From the NCBI GenBank assembly GCA_009786735.1, contig WQRM01000012.1:7524-15295 (forward strand): a stretch of DNA of 7,772 nucleotides, read 5' to 3'. The translations under genes were made by a program, and so were the position numbers. This document shows, in pieces, positions 1-5,651 of the stretch. Numbering within the stretch: position 1 is the first letter of the stretch; each line of letters begins with the position of its first letter. The DNA is from Oscillospiraceae bacterium. GTDB taxonomy: Bacteria; Bacillota; Clostridia; Oscillospirales; Acutalibacteraceae. The notes under the pieces were generated by a model. It was not told the DNA's origin. It was given only the letters and a program-made list of their open reading frames with translations, and made no database searches.

Positions 1-1
1 G

Positions 2-46
2 GTGCGCATCGCCGACGGCGTGACCGCGATTCTGGCGGTGAATTAA
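2..46 (+). CDS. 3' end of an unidentified CDS (partial)
   Basis: Reading frame 2 is open from the left edge to a TAA at 44-46 and gives 14 residues, VRIADGVTAILAVN. The hairpin repeats start right after the stop, which fits the end of a gene. Frame 3 is closed by a TGA in the same stretch, while frame 1 stays open into the repeats and looks non-coding there. The tail is too short to assign to any family. Confidence 0.5.
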   Translation: MRIADGVTAILAVN

Positions 47-53
47 GTTTCGT

Positions 54-108
54 GTTCTTTTTCTTGAAAGAAAAAGAACCAAAAAGAACTTTAGCCGCGC
101 TTTGCGCG
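54..108. repeat. intergenic hairpin repeat with tandem AAAAAGAAC units
   Basis: Positions 54-65 and 68-79 form a perfect 12-bp inverted repeat (GTTCTTTTTCTT / AAGAAAAAGAAC). The right arm is repeated in tandem: AAAAAGAACC at 71-80, then AAAAAGAACT at 81-90. A second small GC stem follows, CGCGC-TTT-GCGCG at 96-108. It has the compact look of dispersed intergenic repeats in Oscillospirales-type genomes, but copy number cannot be seen here. It could also help end transcription of the gene stopping at 46, although no clean GC stem with a T-run follows that stop. Confidence 0.55.
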
Positions 109-142
109 AGGAAATTTGATGGGCTGTGTAGGTGTTGCCAAA

Positions 143-181
143 GCCCCCCTCGTTGAGGGGGATGCCCGAAGGGCAGGGGGG
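143..181. repeat. GC-rich double-hairpin intergenic repeat
   Basis: CCCCCTC at 145-151 pairs with GAGGGGG at 155-161 across a 3-base loop. A second stem, TGCCC-GAA-GGGCA, follows at 163-175, and then a run of G at 176-181 that could pair instead with the first C-run. Two adjacent small stems with competing outer arms are typical of short non-coding palindromic repeats. No reading frame across 47-274 resembles a protein, so this stretch is taken as non-coding. Confidence 0.5.
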
Positions 182-204
182 AGTGTTCCCCAAATAGCAA
201 AATC

Positions 205-233
205 CCCCACTCTCTGCAACGCAGGGAGTGGGG
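205..233 (-). terminator. probable terminator of the aqpZ / GyrI-like unit
   Basis: CCCCACTCTCTGC (205-217) pairs with GCAGGGAGTGGGG (221-233) across the loop AAC, giving 13 bp with one G-U. On the minus strand the stem is followed by GATTTTGCTATTT, a modest T-rich tail. It lies about 40 bases after the stop of the minus-strand gene at 275. On the plus strand the stem is followed by TTTGTAT, so it could work weakly both ways. Confidence 0.6.
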
Positions 234-274
234 TTTGTATACGTTTGCAAGTGTTGCCGGGAAGCGACTGTGTC

Positions 275-719
275 CTAGACAGGGATGATGACCTTGGTCA
301 GCAATTCTTTCGCTGGTGTTGTTGCGGGGTCGGTCAGGTAACAATCGTAAAACGTTCCCGTGAACGCCAGAGATTGCTCATCCATAAACGCAAACATCTT
401 GCCGTAGGTTGTGTTGATTGAACGGTGGGAGCCTTTGTGCGTAGCCACCACCGCTTTGCCTTGATGCGTTTGGCTCATGAAAAGACCGTCTTTTTCCGGC
501 ACGACTTGGGCAATGGGGAAGCCGACTTCCACATCAAACGCTGGCACAGTTGAGATAGGCGACATAGGGCGCGCCGGTTGGCTCCACGCCCAGCTGCTCT
601 AAATAAGCAATCACCATCTCTAAGCCTTTTTCAATCACTTTGTCTGATTTTGCATTGGTGGTGTGCGCCTTGTAGACTAGGGCAAGTTCTGATTTCAGTT
701 CCAAAACTTCAATATTCAT
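275..719 (-). pseudogene. GyrI-like / AraC effector-binding-domain protein, frameshifted
   Basis: Two overlapping frames make one protein of the GyrI-like small-molecule-binding family (about 150 residues). The first frame (719 to 534, 61 residues) starts MNIEVLELKSELALV and reaches GAPYVAY, then stops at TGA. The second frame carries the rest: FDVEVGFPIAQVVPEKDG, a central VVATHKGSH and the C-terminal YDCYLTDP...LLTKVIIPV. The total of 445 bases is one more than a multiple of three, so one extra base (or a loss such as five) lies near 534-565. The start is ATG at 719 with AGGGGG seven bases before it, only 10 bases after the aqpZ stop, so the pair is co-transcribed. Relatives bind hydrophobic small molecules or gyrase; the ligand here is unknown. 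Alternatives are a sequencing error or +1 recoding at GTT TGA. The family call is firm; the broken state depends on the read. Confidence 0.8.
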
Positions 720-729
720 CGTAGCCCCC

Positions 730-1416
730 TTACGCCTTAACTTTATCTTTCACGACTTTGTACACCAGCGCTGCGAGCGCCGCGCCCACCAAGGGAGCCG
801 CGATGAACACCCACAGGTCGGTGAGGGCTTGCCCGCCGGCGAAAATCGCAGGGCCAATGCTGCGCGCCGGATTGACCGACGTGCCCGTGAGCGGAATGCC
901 CACAATGTGCACAAATGTCAGCGACAGACCGATGACGATGCCCGCCACGCTGCCTTTGTTTTTGTCGGCCGTCACGCCCAAAATCACCAGCACAAAGATA
1001 AAGGTGAGGATGACCTCCACCAAAAATGCGCCGCCGATGCCGCCTGCACCCGCTACCGCGTTGGTGCCGAGCGCGCCGGTGTGATCAATGCCCGCGATGT
1101 TCGACAGTGCGAAAAGCAGCCCAGCGCCAGCGATTGCGCCGACCACTTGCGAGACCACGTAGCCGCAGAAATCCGCGAGCTTGATGCGTTTGTCTAGCCA
1201 AGCAGCGAGGGAAACCGCCGGGTTGATGTGACAGCCCGACACGTTGCCGATGACGTAAGCCATCGCCACGATGGACAGACCGAACGCCAGCGCCACCGCC
1301 AAGTGACCGCCGTCAGTGGCCGCACCAAGGAACACCGCTGCGCCGCAGCCCATGAACACCAAAACCGCCGTGCCGAGAAACTCCGAGAAAAACTTTTTGC
1401 CGTTTGCCTTCAACAT
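730..1416 (-). CDS. aqpZ: aquaporin Z-type water channel (MIP family)
   Basis: This 228-residue inner-membrane channel of the major intrinsic protein family most likely conducts water. Both half-helix signatures are present: HINPAVS (NPA at 65-67) and TSVNPARS (NPA at 182-184). The selectivity-filter positions match E. coli AqpZ: Phe45 in ALAFGLS, His170 in FVHIVGIP, Thr179 and Arg185. This is the narrow water-selective set rather than the glycerol-facilitator set. Six hydrophobic spans occur in the usual two-fold arrangement and the length is typical. ATG at 1416 is preceded by a perfect AGGAGG at a spacing of five bases. The GyrI-like gene follows after 10 bases. No convincing promoter is visible between this gene and tRNA-Cys, so it may depend on read-through from the tRNA transcript or on a weak promoter. 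The family call is firm; water rather than small-solute transport is inferred from the filter residues. Confidence 0.95.
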   Translation of the reverse strand: MLKANGKKFFSEFLGTAVLVFMGCGAAVFLGAATDGGHLAVALAFGLSIVAMAYVIGNVSGCHINPAVSLAAWLDKRIKLADFCGYVVSQVVGAIAGAGLLFALSNIAGIDHTGALGTNAVAGAGGIGGAFLVEVILTFIFVLVILGVTADKNKGSVAGIVIGLSLTFVHIVGIPLTGTSVNPARSIGPAIFAGGQALTDLWVFIAAPLVGAALAALVYKVVKDKVKA

Positions 1417-1484
1417 AGAAACCTCCTAATTGATAAAAAATACCCGCGTTGAGACTCTCTCGCGTGTCGCACAACTTAATTCTT

Positions 1485-1508
1485 TGCAGTTACGCATGCA
1501 GTTATGCA
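1485..1508. repeat. tandem 12-base repeat upstream of aqpZ
   Basis: TGCAGTTACGCA at 1485-1496 is followed directly by TGCAGTTATGCA at 1497-1508, with one mismatch. The pair sits within a wider inverted repeat, TCTCGCG at 1458-1464 and CGCGAGA at 1511-1517. It lies between tRNA-Cys and aqpZ, where aqpZ control sites would be expected. Its function is unknown. Confidence 0.4.
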
Positions 1509-1536
1509 ATCGCGAGAAAGCCACAACACAGGTTGC

Positions 1537-1611
<75 letters not shown>

Positions 1612-1650
1612 AGAAAAAATGAGAAGCTAGGGTTGTAGGGGTTAGGCGAC

Positions 1651-1726
1651 TGGAGCGGATGACGAGGCTCGAACTCGCTACCTCCACCTTGGCAAGGTGG
1701 CGCTCTACCAGATGAGCTACATCCGC
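1651..1726 (-). tRNA. tRNA-Gly (GCC)
   Basis: Acceptor GCGGATG pairs with CATCCGC, the discriminator is T and CCA is encoded. The anticodon stem CCACC/GGTGG encloses TTGCCAA, giving anticodon GCC. The D-arm AGCTCATCTGGTAGAGC and T-loop GTTCGAGCC are standard. It lies 39 bases before tRNA-Cys and 103 bases after tRNA-Phe in transcription order. Confidence 0.96.
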
Positions 1727-1784
1727 ACTAACTTTCCTAATATCCTACGTCCTAACTCCTTGAAATATGCCCGCAGATCAGAAC

Positions 1785-1822
1785 AAAAACGCAATGGTGG
1801 AGCACGCGGGGGGTGCCCCACC
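1785..1822 (-). terminator. terminator-like hairpin between tRNA-Phe and tRNA-Gly
   Basis: On the minus strand GGTGGGGCAC pairs with GTGCTCCACC (plus coordinates 1796-1805 and 1813-1822): ten bp with one G-U and a 7-base loop. It is followed by ATTGCG and then TTTTT (plus A-run 1785-1789). The gap between stem and T-run is longer than ideal, so it may act as a partial terminator or processing signal. A weak possible promoter, TTTCAA-17-TATTAG, lies downstream just before tRNA-Gly. Confidence 0.35.
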
Positions 1823-1829
1823 GCAGGCG

Positions 1830-1905
<76 letters not shown>

Positions 1906-1943
1906 AAATGCTTAACCAGATCTTGCTTGACTAAATCGCGGGC

Positions 1944-1986
1944 AACACACTCGCGCATTCACCGAAGCAAACGCGCGAGGGGTGTT
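1944..1986. other. inverted repeat in the tRNA-Phe / tRNA-Asp spacer
   Basis: AACAC-A-CTCGCGC (1944-1956) pairs with GCGCGAG-GG-GTGTT (1973-1986): twelve bp with a small internal loop and a 16-base end loop. It fills the middle of a 92-base spacer. No T-run follows on the minus strand, so a role in tRNA processing is more likely than termination. Confidence 0.4.
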
Positions 1987-1997
1987 AACCGCAGATT

Positions 1998-2074
1998 TGG
2001 CGACCCAGAACGGGCTCGAACCGTCGACCTCCAGCGTGACAGGCTGGCGTTCTAACCAACTGAACTACTGGGCC
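1998..2074 (-). tRNA. tRNA-Asp (GTC)
   Basis: Acceptor GGCCCAG pairs with CTGGGTC including one G-T pair. The discriminator is G, as usual for aspartate, and CCA is encoded. The anticodon stem CCAGC/GCTGG encloses CTGTCAC, giving anticodon GTC. The D-arm AGTTCAGTTGGTTAGAAC and T-loop GTTCGAGCC are intact. Confidence 0.96.
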
Positions 2075-2109
2075 ACAAAAAAACGAGGGGCTATACAAGT
2101 TGCTCGCGG

Positions 2110-2158
2110 GCCGCTTTCTCACACAAACACACAAGTTGGCGCGCGATTTGTGAGCGGC
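2110..2158. other. inverted repeat in the tRNA-Asp / tRNA-Val spacer
   Basis: GCCG-(CTTT)-CTCACA (2110-2123) pairs with TGTGAGCGGC (2149-2158): ten bp with a 4-base bulge and a 25-base loop. No T-run follows directly on the minus strand. It is the third hairpin found in the three long spacers of this tRNA cluster. Confidence 0.35.
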
Positions 2159-2170
2159 GACTCGCCGTGC

Positions 2171-2247
2171 TGGTGGGAGCAGCAGGAGTCGAACCTGCGA
2201 CCCCCTGCTTGTAAGGCAGGTGCTCTAACCAGCTGAGCTATGCTCCC
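2171..2247 (-). tRNA. tRNA-Val (TAC)
   Basis: Acceptor GGGAGCA pairs with TGCTCCC. The discriminator is A and CCA is encoded. The anticodon stem CCTGC/GCAGG encloses CTTACAA, giving anticodon TAC. The D-arm AGCTCAGCTGGTTAGAGC and T-loop GTTCGACTC are intact. It is the first tRNA of the cluster, 13 bases after the -10 box of a strong promoter. Confidence 0.96.
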
Positions 2248-2260
2248 GAAGCCAGAAACT

Positions 2261-2289
2261 ATTATACACCAGCTTTCGCCATTTGTCAA
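2261..2289 (-). promoter_or_regulatory. consensus sigma-A promoter of the tRNA cluster
   Basis: On the minus strand TTGACA (2289-2284) and TATAAT (2266-2261) match the consensus in full with an exact 17-base spacer. The predicted start near 2254 leaves a leader of about seven bases before tRNA-Val, as expected for stable RNA genes. Confidence 0.9.
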
Positions 2290-2310
2290 TAGTTTTTGGA
2301 AAAAAATTTC

Positions 2311-2565
2311 CTAGCGGCTGAAAAACAAAAACAGCAGCGTTGAGCCAAGCGTGAGCACGAAGAAAATACCCGTGCCAACTTTGGTGTATTTCACCAATTT
2401 GTCTTCAAACGAGCGCCCTTTGGTTTTGCCAAAGAGGTTTTCGGCCCCGCCGGCGATGACGCCGCTGAGCCCCTGTGATTTGCTTTCTTGCAGCATGATG
2501 AGGATAATCAGTGCCACGGAGAGTAAAATGATGCTGCAGGCCAAAATAACTTGATACCAACTCAT
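2311..2565 (-). CDS. secG: preprotein translocase subunit SecG
   Basis: This small membrane subunit of the SecYEG channel assists protein export. It is 84 residues long, normal for the family. Two hydrophobic spans lie at about 4-24 (YQVILACSIILLSVALIILI) and 62-82 (KVGTGIFFVLTLGSTLLFLFF). Between them is the conserved loop, LQESKSQGLSG, then GGAENLFGKTKGRS at 39-52. An in-frame start exists 16 codons upstream, but ATG at 2565 is preferred because the protein then begins at the usual MSWYQVIL and AGGA lies seven bases before it. It has its own promoter at 2625-2653. The stop at 2311 is only about 20 bases from the -35 box of the tRNA promoter with no clear terminator between, so transcripts probably continue into the tRNAs. 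The common neighbours rnr and smpB are not seen here. Confidence 0.95.
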   Translation of the reverse strand: MSWYQVILACSIILLSVALIILIMLQESKSQGLSGVIAGGAENLFGKTKGRSFEDKLVKYTKVGTGIFFVLTLGSTLLFLFFSR

Positions 2566-2624
2566 GTTGTCATCCTGTCTTTCTAGTTGATGCGATAAAG
2601 TTCGCACACGCAATGCTACCGATT

Positions 2625-2653
2625 ATTATATCACATCTTTTCGCAAAATGCAA
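2625..2653 (-). promoter_or_regulatory. secG promoter
   Basis: On the minus strand TTGCAT (2653-2648), a 17-base spacer and TATAAT (2630-2625) form a strong sigma-A site. TGA directly before the -10 box makes an extended -10. The predicted start near 2618 gives a leader of about 50 bases before the secG ATG. Confidence 0.85.
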
Positions 2654-2691
2654 GCCTTTTTTGAAAATTTTTACACACCTAAGTTTTCCCC

Positions 2692-2720
2692 TTGACAAAG
2701 CAGCCAAAATGCGCTACAAT
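2692..2720 (+). promoter_or_regulatory. promoter of the GPH symporter gene
   Basis: TTGACA at 2692-2697, a 17-base spacer and TACAAT at 2715-2720 form a near-consensus sigma-A site. The predicted start is about 2727, some 30 bases before the ATG at 2756. It is divergent from the secG promoter across an A/T-rich stretch (about 2650-2690). Confidence 0.85.
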
Positions 2721-2727
2721 ATGTAGC
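2713..2727. promoter_or_regulatory. operator-like palindrome over the symporter promoter
   Basis: GCTACA-ATA-TGTAGC is a perfect 6+3+6 palindrome covering the -10 box and reaching the expected start point. An operator here would allow repression of the symporter, for instance by a sugar-responsive LacI- or GntR-type protein. No such regulator lies in the window, so this is inference from position and symmetry. Confidence 0.45.
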
Positions 2728-2755
2728 ATATGATTTTGTGCAAGGGAGAAACTTC

Positions 2756-4339
2756 ATGGCATTAATTACTCCGGAGCGTAGGCAACTTTTGCGCTATATT
2801 GGTCGCCACCCGGTGAAATGGTGGCGCGGCCGCGACCTCCCCAGCGACCAAGTGCGTCCTTGGGAACAAGGTGTGCACATGCTTCACGGTGTGACGGGAC
2901 TGCGCAACGGTTTTTTGTGGCAGGACATGTGGGTGCTGCAAAACGTGTTCCACGTTCAGCCGACCATGCAGGCGCTTGGCCTGACAGTCACCGGTGTGTT
3001 TGATGGCTTGACCGACCCCTTGGTTGGTGCTTATATGGACACAAGGGACTTCAAGCTCGTTGTCCACCGCTGGTTGGTGCGCATTTCCATCTTCGCCAAT
3101 AACTTGCTGCGCGTTGTGCCGTTGCTGCCTCTCGGCGGCATCTCGAACTTGCAACGCATTGTATTGTTCATCATCACGCGCTGCCTGGGCACCCTCATTG
3201 GCACGCCTGCTGCGGTTTCGGGCGTGAAACTCGTGGTGCACACCACCGACGATGGCAACCAGCGCCGCAAAATCAATCTTGCGCAGGGTATCAGCGAAAC
3301 CATACACGAGATGCTCGTTCCAACGTTTTGGGCGCTGATTGGCTTGCACAACCTCCTTGGCTGGTCGGAGTATGGGCTAATTATGGCGGGCATTGCCATT
3401 TTGCTGATCCCCACCATGCTCGTTGAAACCGGACCCACGTTTGTTATCCAACGCGTGCCCGACCACGTGCAACCGTCGGTTGGTGAATTTGGCATTAAAG
3501 GCACCATGAAAAGCATTGTTGAGGCTTTCAAAGTTACGCGACACAACAAGTATTTCTGGCTGGACAATTTCCGCGCGCTGTTCATCGCGTTGATGCCCAG
3601 TGTGAGCGAGGCCGACTTCTTCCGCTTTAGCAACATCAGCGAAATCGTTGGGCTGGGTGATCAGGGTGAGTTTATCATGTGGATGCGCGACAACCTCGTG
3701 TCGCTTCCGTCAAACGTTTTGGTGCCGGTAGCACTGCCGATTATCAACAAACTGGGCGGTCCGCGCAACACACAAGTGCTGCACGAAAGCATTGTGTTCA
3801 CCGCAAACTTGGCGCGTGCCATTGTGGGCATAAACACCTTGCCACGCTTTGGCTTCCACGCAGGCATGGAGCTATTGATACGCACCTTTGGTCGCGTGGC
3901 AAACAGTGTGGCGCACCGCATCAACGAATTTGAAATGCTTGACTATGTTGAGTGGAAAACCGGCCGACGTAGCGAGGGCGCCAACATGGCCGTGAACGGA
4001 CTGAAACGCAAACTCATCACGAACAACATTGATGCGGTGACAGGCAGACTGTTTTTGCAACATGTGCTGGGTTTTGACCCTGCTTTGGGTCATGGTCGCG
4101 GCGATGGCTTGCCCGGTCAAGGCGAACGCTACCTGCGCTATATGCCACTGATGTACCTGTGGGTTCCGGTCTTCAACGGCATCATCAGTTTCTTGTCGCG
4201 CTGGCTGTATCGCTACCCCAACGAAACCCGCTTGCAAGTTGAGGCAGACCTCGCCGAGCGCCGCCGCCTGGTGGAAGAAGGCAAAGCCCGCTTGGACGAA
4301 GAAGAACGCGAGACCGTTGGCGTGGGCACTGACGACTAA
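2756..4339 (+). CDS. GPH-family (glycoside-pentoside-hexuronide:cation) symporter
   Basis: This 527-residue multi-pass membrane protein of the major facilitator group probably imports a sugar or glycoside with a cation. Two GPH marks are visible. FDGLTDPLVG at 82-91 carries the Asp83/Asp87 pair that aligns with the Na+-site aspartates of MelB. EMLDYVEWKTGRRSEGA at 393-409 matches the family's late loop, with Lys401 in the place of MelB Lys377. Hydrophobic spans cover most of the chain, and an arginine- and glutamate-rich tail starts near 489. An in-frame GTG at 2738 exists, but ATG at 2756 is chosen because AAGGGAG ends seven bases before it. The gene has its own promoter and terminator, so it is probably transcribed alone. 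The substrate cannot be told. The general sequence is divergent (for example a long hydrophilic N-terminus, residues 1-40), so the family call rests on these motifs and topology. Confidence 0.82.
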   Translation: MALITPERRQLLRYIGRHPVKWWRGRDLPSDQVRPWEQGVHMLHGVTGLRNGFLWQDMWVLQNVFHVQPTMQALGLTVTGVFDGLTDPLVGAYMDTRDFKLVVHRWLVRISIFANNLLRVVPLLPLGGISNLQRIVLFIITRCLGTLIGTPAAVSGVKLVVHTTDDGNQRRKINLAQGISETIHEMLVPTFWALIGLHNLLGWSEYGLIMAGIAILLIPTMLVETGPTFVIQRVPDHVQPSVGEFGIKGTMKSIVEAFKVTRHNKYFWLDNFRALFIALMPSVSEADFFRFSNISEIVGLGDQGEFIMWMRDNLVSLPSNVLVPVALPIINKLGGPRNTQVLHESIVFTANLARAIVGINTLPRFGFHAGMELLIRTFGRVANSVAHRINEFEMLDYVEWKTGRRSEGANMAVNGLKRKLITNNIDAVTGRLFLQHVLGFDPALGHGRGDGLPGQGERYLRYMPLMYLWVPVFNGIISFLSRWLYRYPNETRLQVEADLAERRRLVEEGKARLDEEERETVGVGTDD

Positions 4340-4355
4340 GCAAACTAAACACACC

Positions 4356-4387
4356 AAGCGAGCCGTCTGGCATGGGCGGCTCGTTTT
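4356..4387 (+). terminator. terminator of the symporter gene
   Basis: CGAGCCG (4359-4365) pairs with CGGCTCG (4377-4383), and flanking A and T bases lengthen the stem. TTTT follows at 4384-4387. It lies 16 bases after the stop codon, a standard intrinsic terminator. Confidence 0.85.
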
Positions 4388-4421
4388 GCATGCGCCGCGC
4401 ACATAACAAATTTGGCACTCA

Positions 4422-4427
4422 TATAAT
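4422..4427 (+). promoter_or_regulatory. possible -10 box of the BspA-like gene
   Basis: TATAAT occurs about 33 bases before the start codon and just after the symporter terminator, where a new promoter is needed. No good -35 hexamer is seen at 16-18 bases (GCACAT at 17), and it lacks an extended -10 TG. The promoter may be weak or activator-dependent. Confidence 0.4.
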
Positions 4428-4459
4428 GAAACAAGATTTGTGCAGGAGTGTGAGGCGTG

Positions 4460-5608
4460 ATGATGGAAAAAATCTTTAGCCAAGGCACGGGCAGCTACCA
4501 ACGTCTCGCTGTGCCCACCGGCGCGATCGTGGGCTACGTTGGTCTGGACGACCGCTTTGCGCCGTGGTGGTGGCAAAACAATGACCCGAGCTCCGGCGTG
4601 GTTGAGGTTGGCGGGGGTGTTGTGCAAGCCATGGCTTCCACAGGTGAATACGCAAACAATAGCCCCTGGCAGAGCGTTCGGCTGCAGGTGCAACGCATTG
4701 TGTTCACAGACCCCGGCACGGTTGGCTCGTTCAATCTCACGTCGCTGTTTCGCAATCTACCCAATCTCGTGGAAATTCAACACATTGACTACATCAACCT
4801 TGCCGACACACGCTGGCTGTCCAACATATTCCGCGACGCCGTGAGCCTTGCGCGCATCGGTGGGCTGGAAAACTGGGACACCAGCGCGGTGCAACGCTTC
4901 ACGGGCATGTTTCGCGGCACAAGCTTCACGGTGCTGAACTTAAGCAGCTTTGACACCCGCAGCATCACGCGCTTTGACAGCATGTTCCGTGACATGCACA
5001 ACTTGGAGCGCATCATCGGCATGGAGACCTTCGACACCAACAGCGCAACCACGCTCGGCAACATGTTCCGCGGCGCAAGTGCCATCGTCAGCTTGGATTT
5101 GAGCCGCTGGAACACCAGCCGCGTGGCAAGCGGGGAGGGGTTTGCGAGTGCGTTCCAAGACATGACCAGCCTGCGGAGCTTGAACCTCGCGGGCTGGGAC
5201 ACACGCCAAGCCTCTGCGGCGCAACTGGCGAACATGTTTGCGGGAGACACCGCGCTGCGCGTGCTCACCCTCGGCGAAAACTGGAGCGTGGCATCAGGCG
5301 GCGTGGGACCAAACTTGCCCGCCGTGCCATCCGCTGCGCCATATATCGGCACATGGCAAAATGTTGCCGGCGGCACAGTTAATAACCCGCGGGGCACGTT
5401 GTTTTACACCTCGCCCGAGCTGATGACCGCCAGCAACGCTGCGCGCAACACCTGGGTTTGGGCGAGAGAAGCATCTGCGCCTGCTGCGCGCCCGCCGGGC
5501 GGCTTTGCAACGCCCATGCGCCGGGCTTCGTCCACCACCGACGCGCTATTGTGCCTGTGCATCGTTAGCTTGCTTGCCTGTTGTACGAGCACAAAACGCT
5601 GCCGTTGA
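4460..5608 (+). CDS. BspA-like DUF285 leucine-rich repeat protein without signal peptide
   Basis: This protein of about 382 residues belongs to the BspA-like/DUF285 repeat group, usually found in surface proteins. Repeats of about 24-25 residues run from about 95 to 275 and follow the pattern L..WDTS.V..F..MF......L..L.LS. Clear units include ENWDTSAVQRFTGMF, SSFDTRSITRFDSMF, ETFDTNSATTLGNMF and SRWNTSRVASGEGF. A conserved closing segment, YIGTWQNVAGGTVNNPRGTLFY, lies near 295-316 (shown as two halves: YIGTWQNVAGG and TVNNPRGTLFY). The N-terminus is not hydrophobic and an in-frame TGA lies directly upstream, so no signal peptide is encoded. The C-terminus ends with a Cys-rich hydrophobic stretch (ALLCLCIVSLLACC) and a basic tail without an LPXTG motif. 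Starts GTG 4457, ATG 4460 and ATG 4463 are all possible; AGGAG lies at 4444-4448. The cupin gene follows after 43 bases. Role unknown; family call fairly firm. Confidence 0.8.
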   Translation: MMEKIFSQGTGSYQRLAVPTGAIVGYVGLDDRFAPWWWQNNDPSSGVVEVGGGVVQAMASTGEYANNSPWQSVRLQVQRIVFTDPGTVGSFNLTSLFRNLPNLVEIQHIDYINLADTRWLSNIFRDAVSLARIGGLENWDTSAVQRFTGMFRGTSFTVLNLSSFDTRSITRFDSMFRDMHNLERIIGMETFDTNSATTLGNMFRGASAIVSLDLSRWNTSRVASGEGFASAFQDMTSLRSLNLAGWDTRQASAAQLANMFAGDTALRVLTLGENWSVASGGVGPNLPAVPSAAPYIGTWQNVAGGTVNNPRGTLFYTSPELMTASNAARNTWVWAREASAPAARPPGGFATPMRRASSTTDALLCLCIVSLLACCTSTKRCR

Positions 5609-5651
5609 ATATGCTGTTAAGGACACCCCCGAACAACAAAGGAGAATCATT

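Noticed and set aside
275..719. Two separate small genes instead of one broken gene
   Set aside because: Each half matches a different part of the same GyrI-like fold, and the second half lacks a convincing ribosome site of its own.
758..1452. Open frames on the plus strand opposite the aquaporin gene
   Set aside because: They lie antisense to a gene with complete family motifs and their translations show no recognisable domain.
2762..3636. Long minus-strand frames opposite the symporter
   Set aside because: They are shadows of a GC-rich gene; no ribosome site or domain pattern, and the plus frame has clear transporter motifs.
3872..4693. 273-codon minus-strand frame spanning the symporter end and the BspA-like start
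   Set aside because: It crosses a terminator and two plus-strand genes and has a low-complexity His/Ala/Cys-rich composition with no family resemblance.
5505..5651. A longer cupin start overlapping the BspA-like gene
   Set aside because: The added residues are Cys/Pro/Arg-rich and come from the other gene's frame; the TTG at 5652 has an ideal ribosome site.
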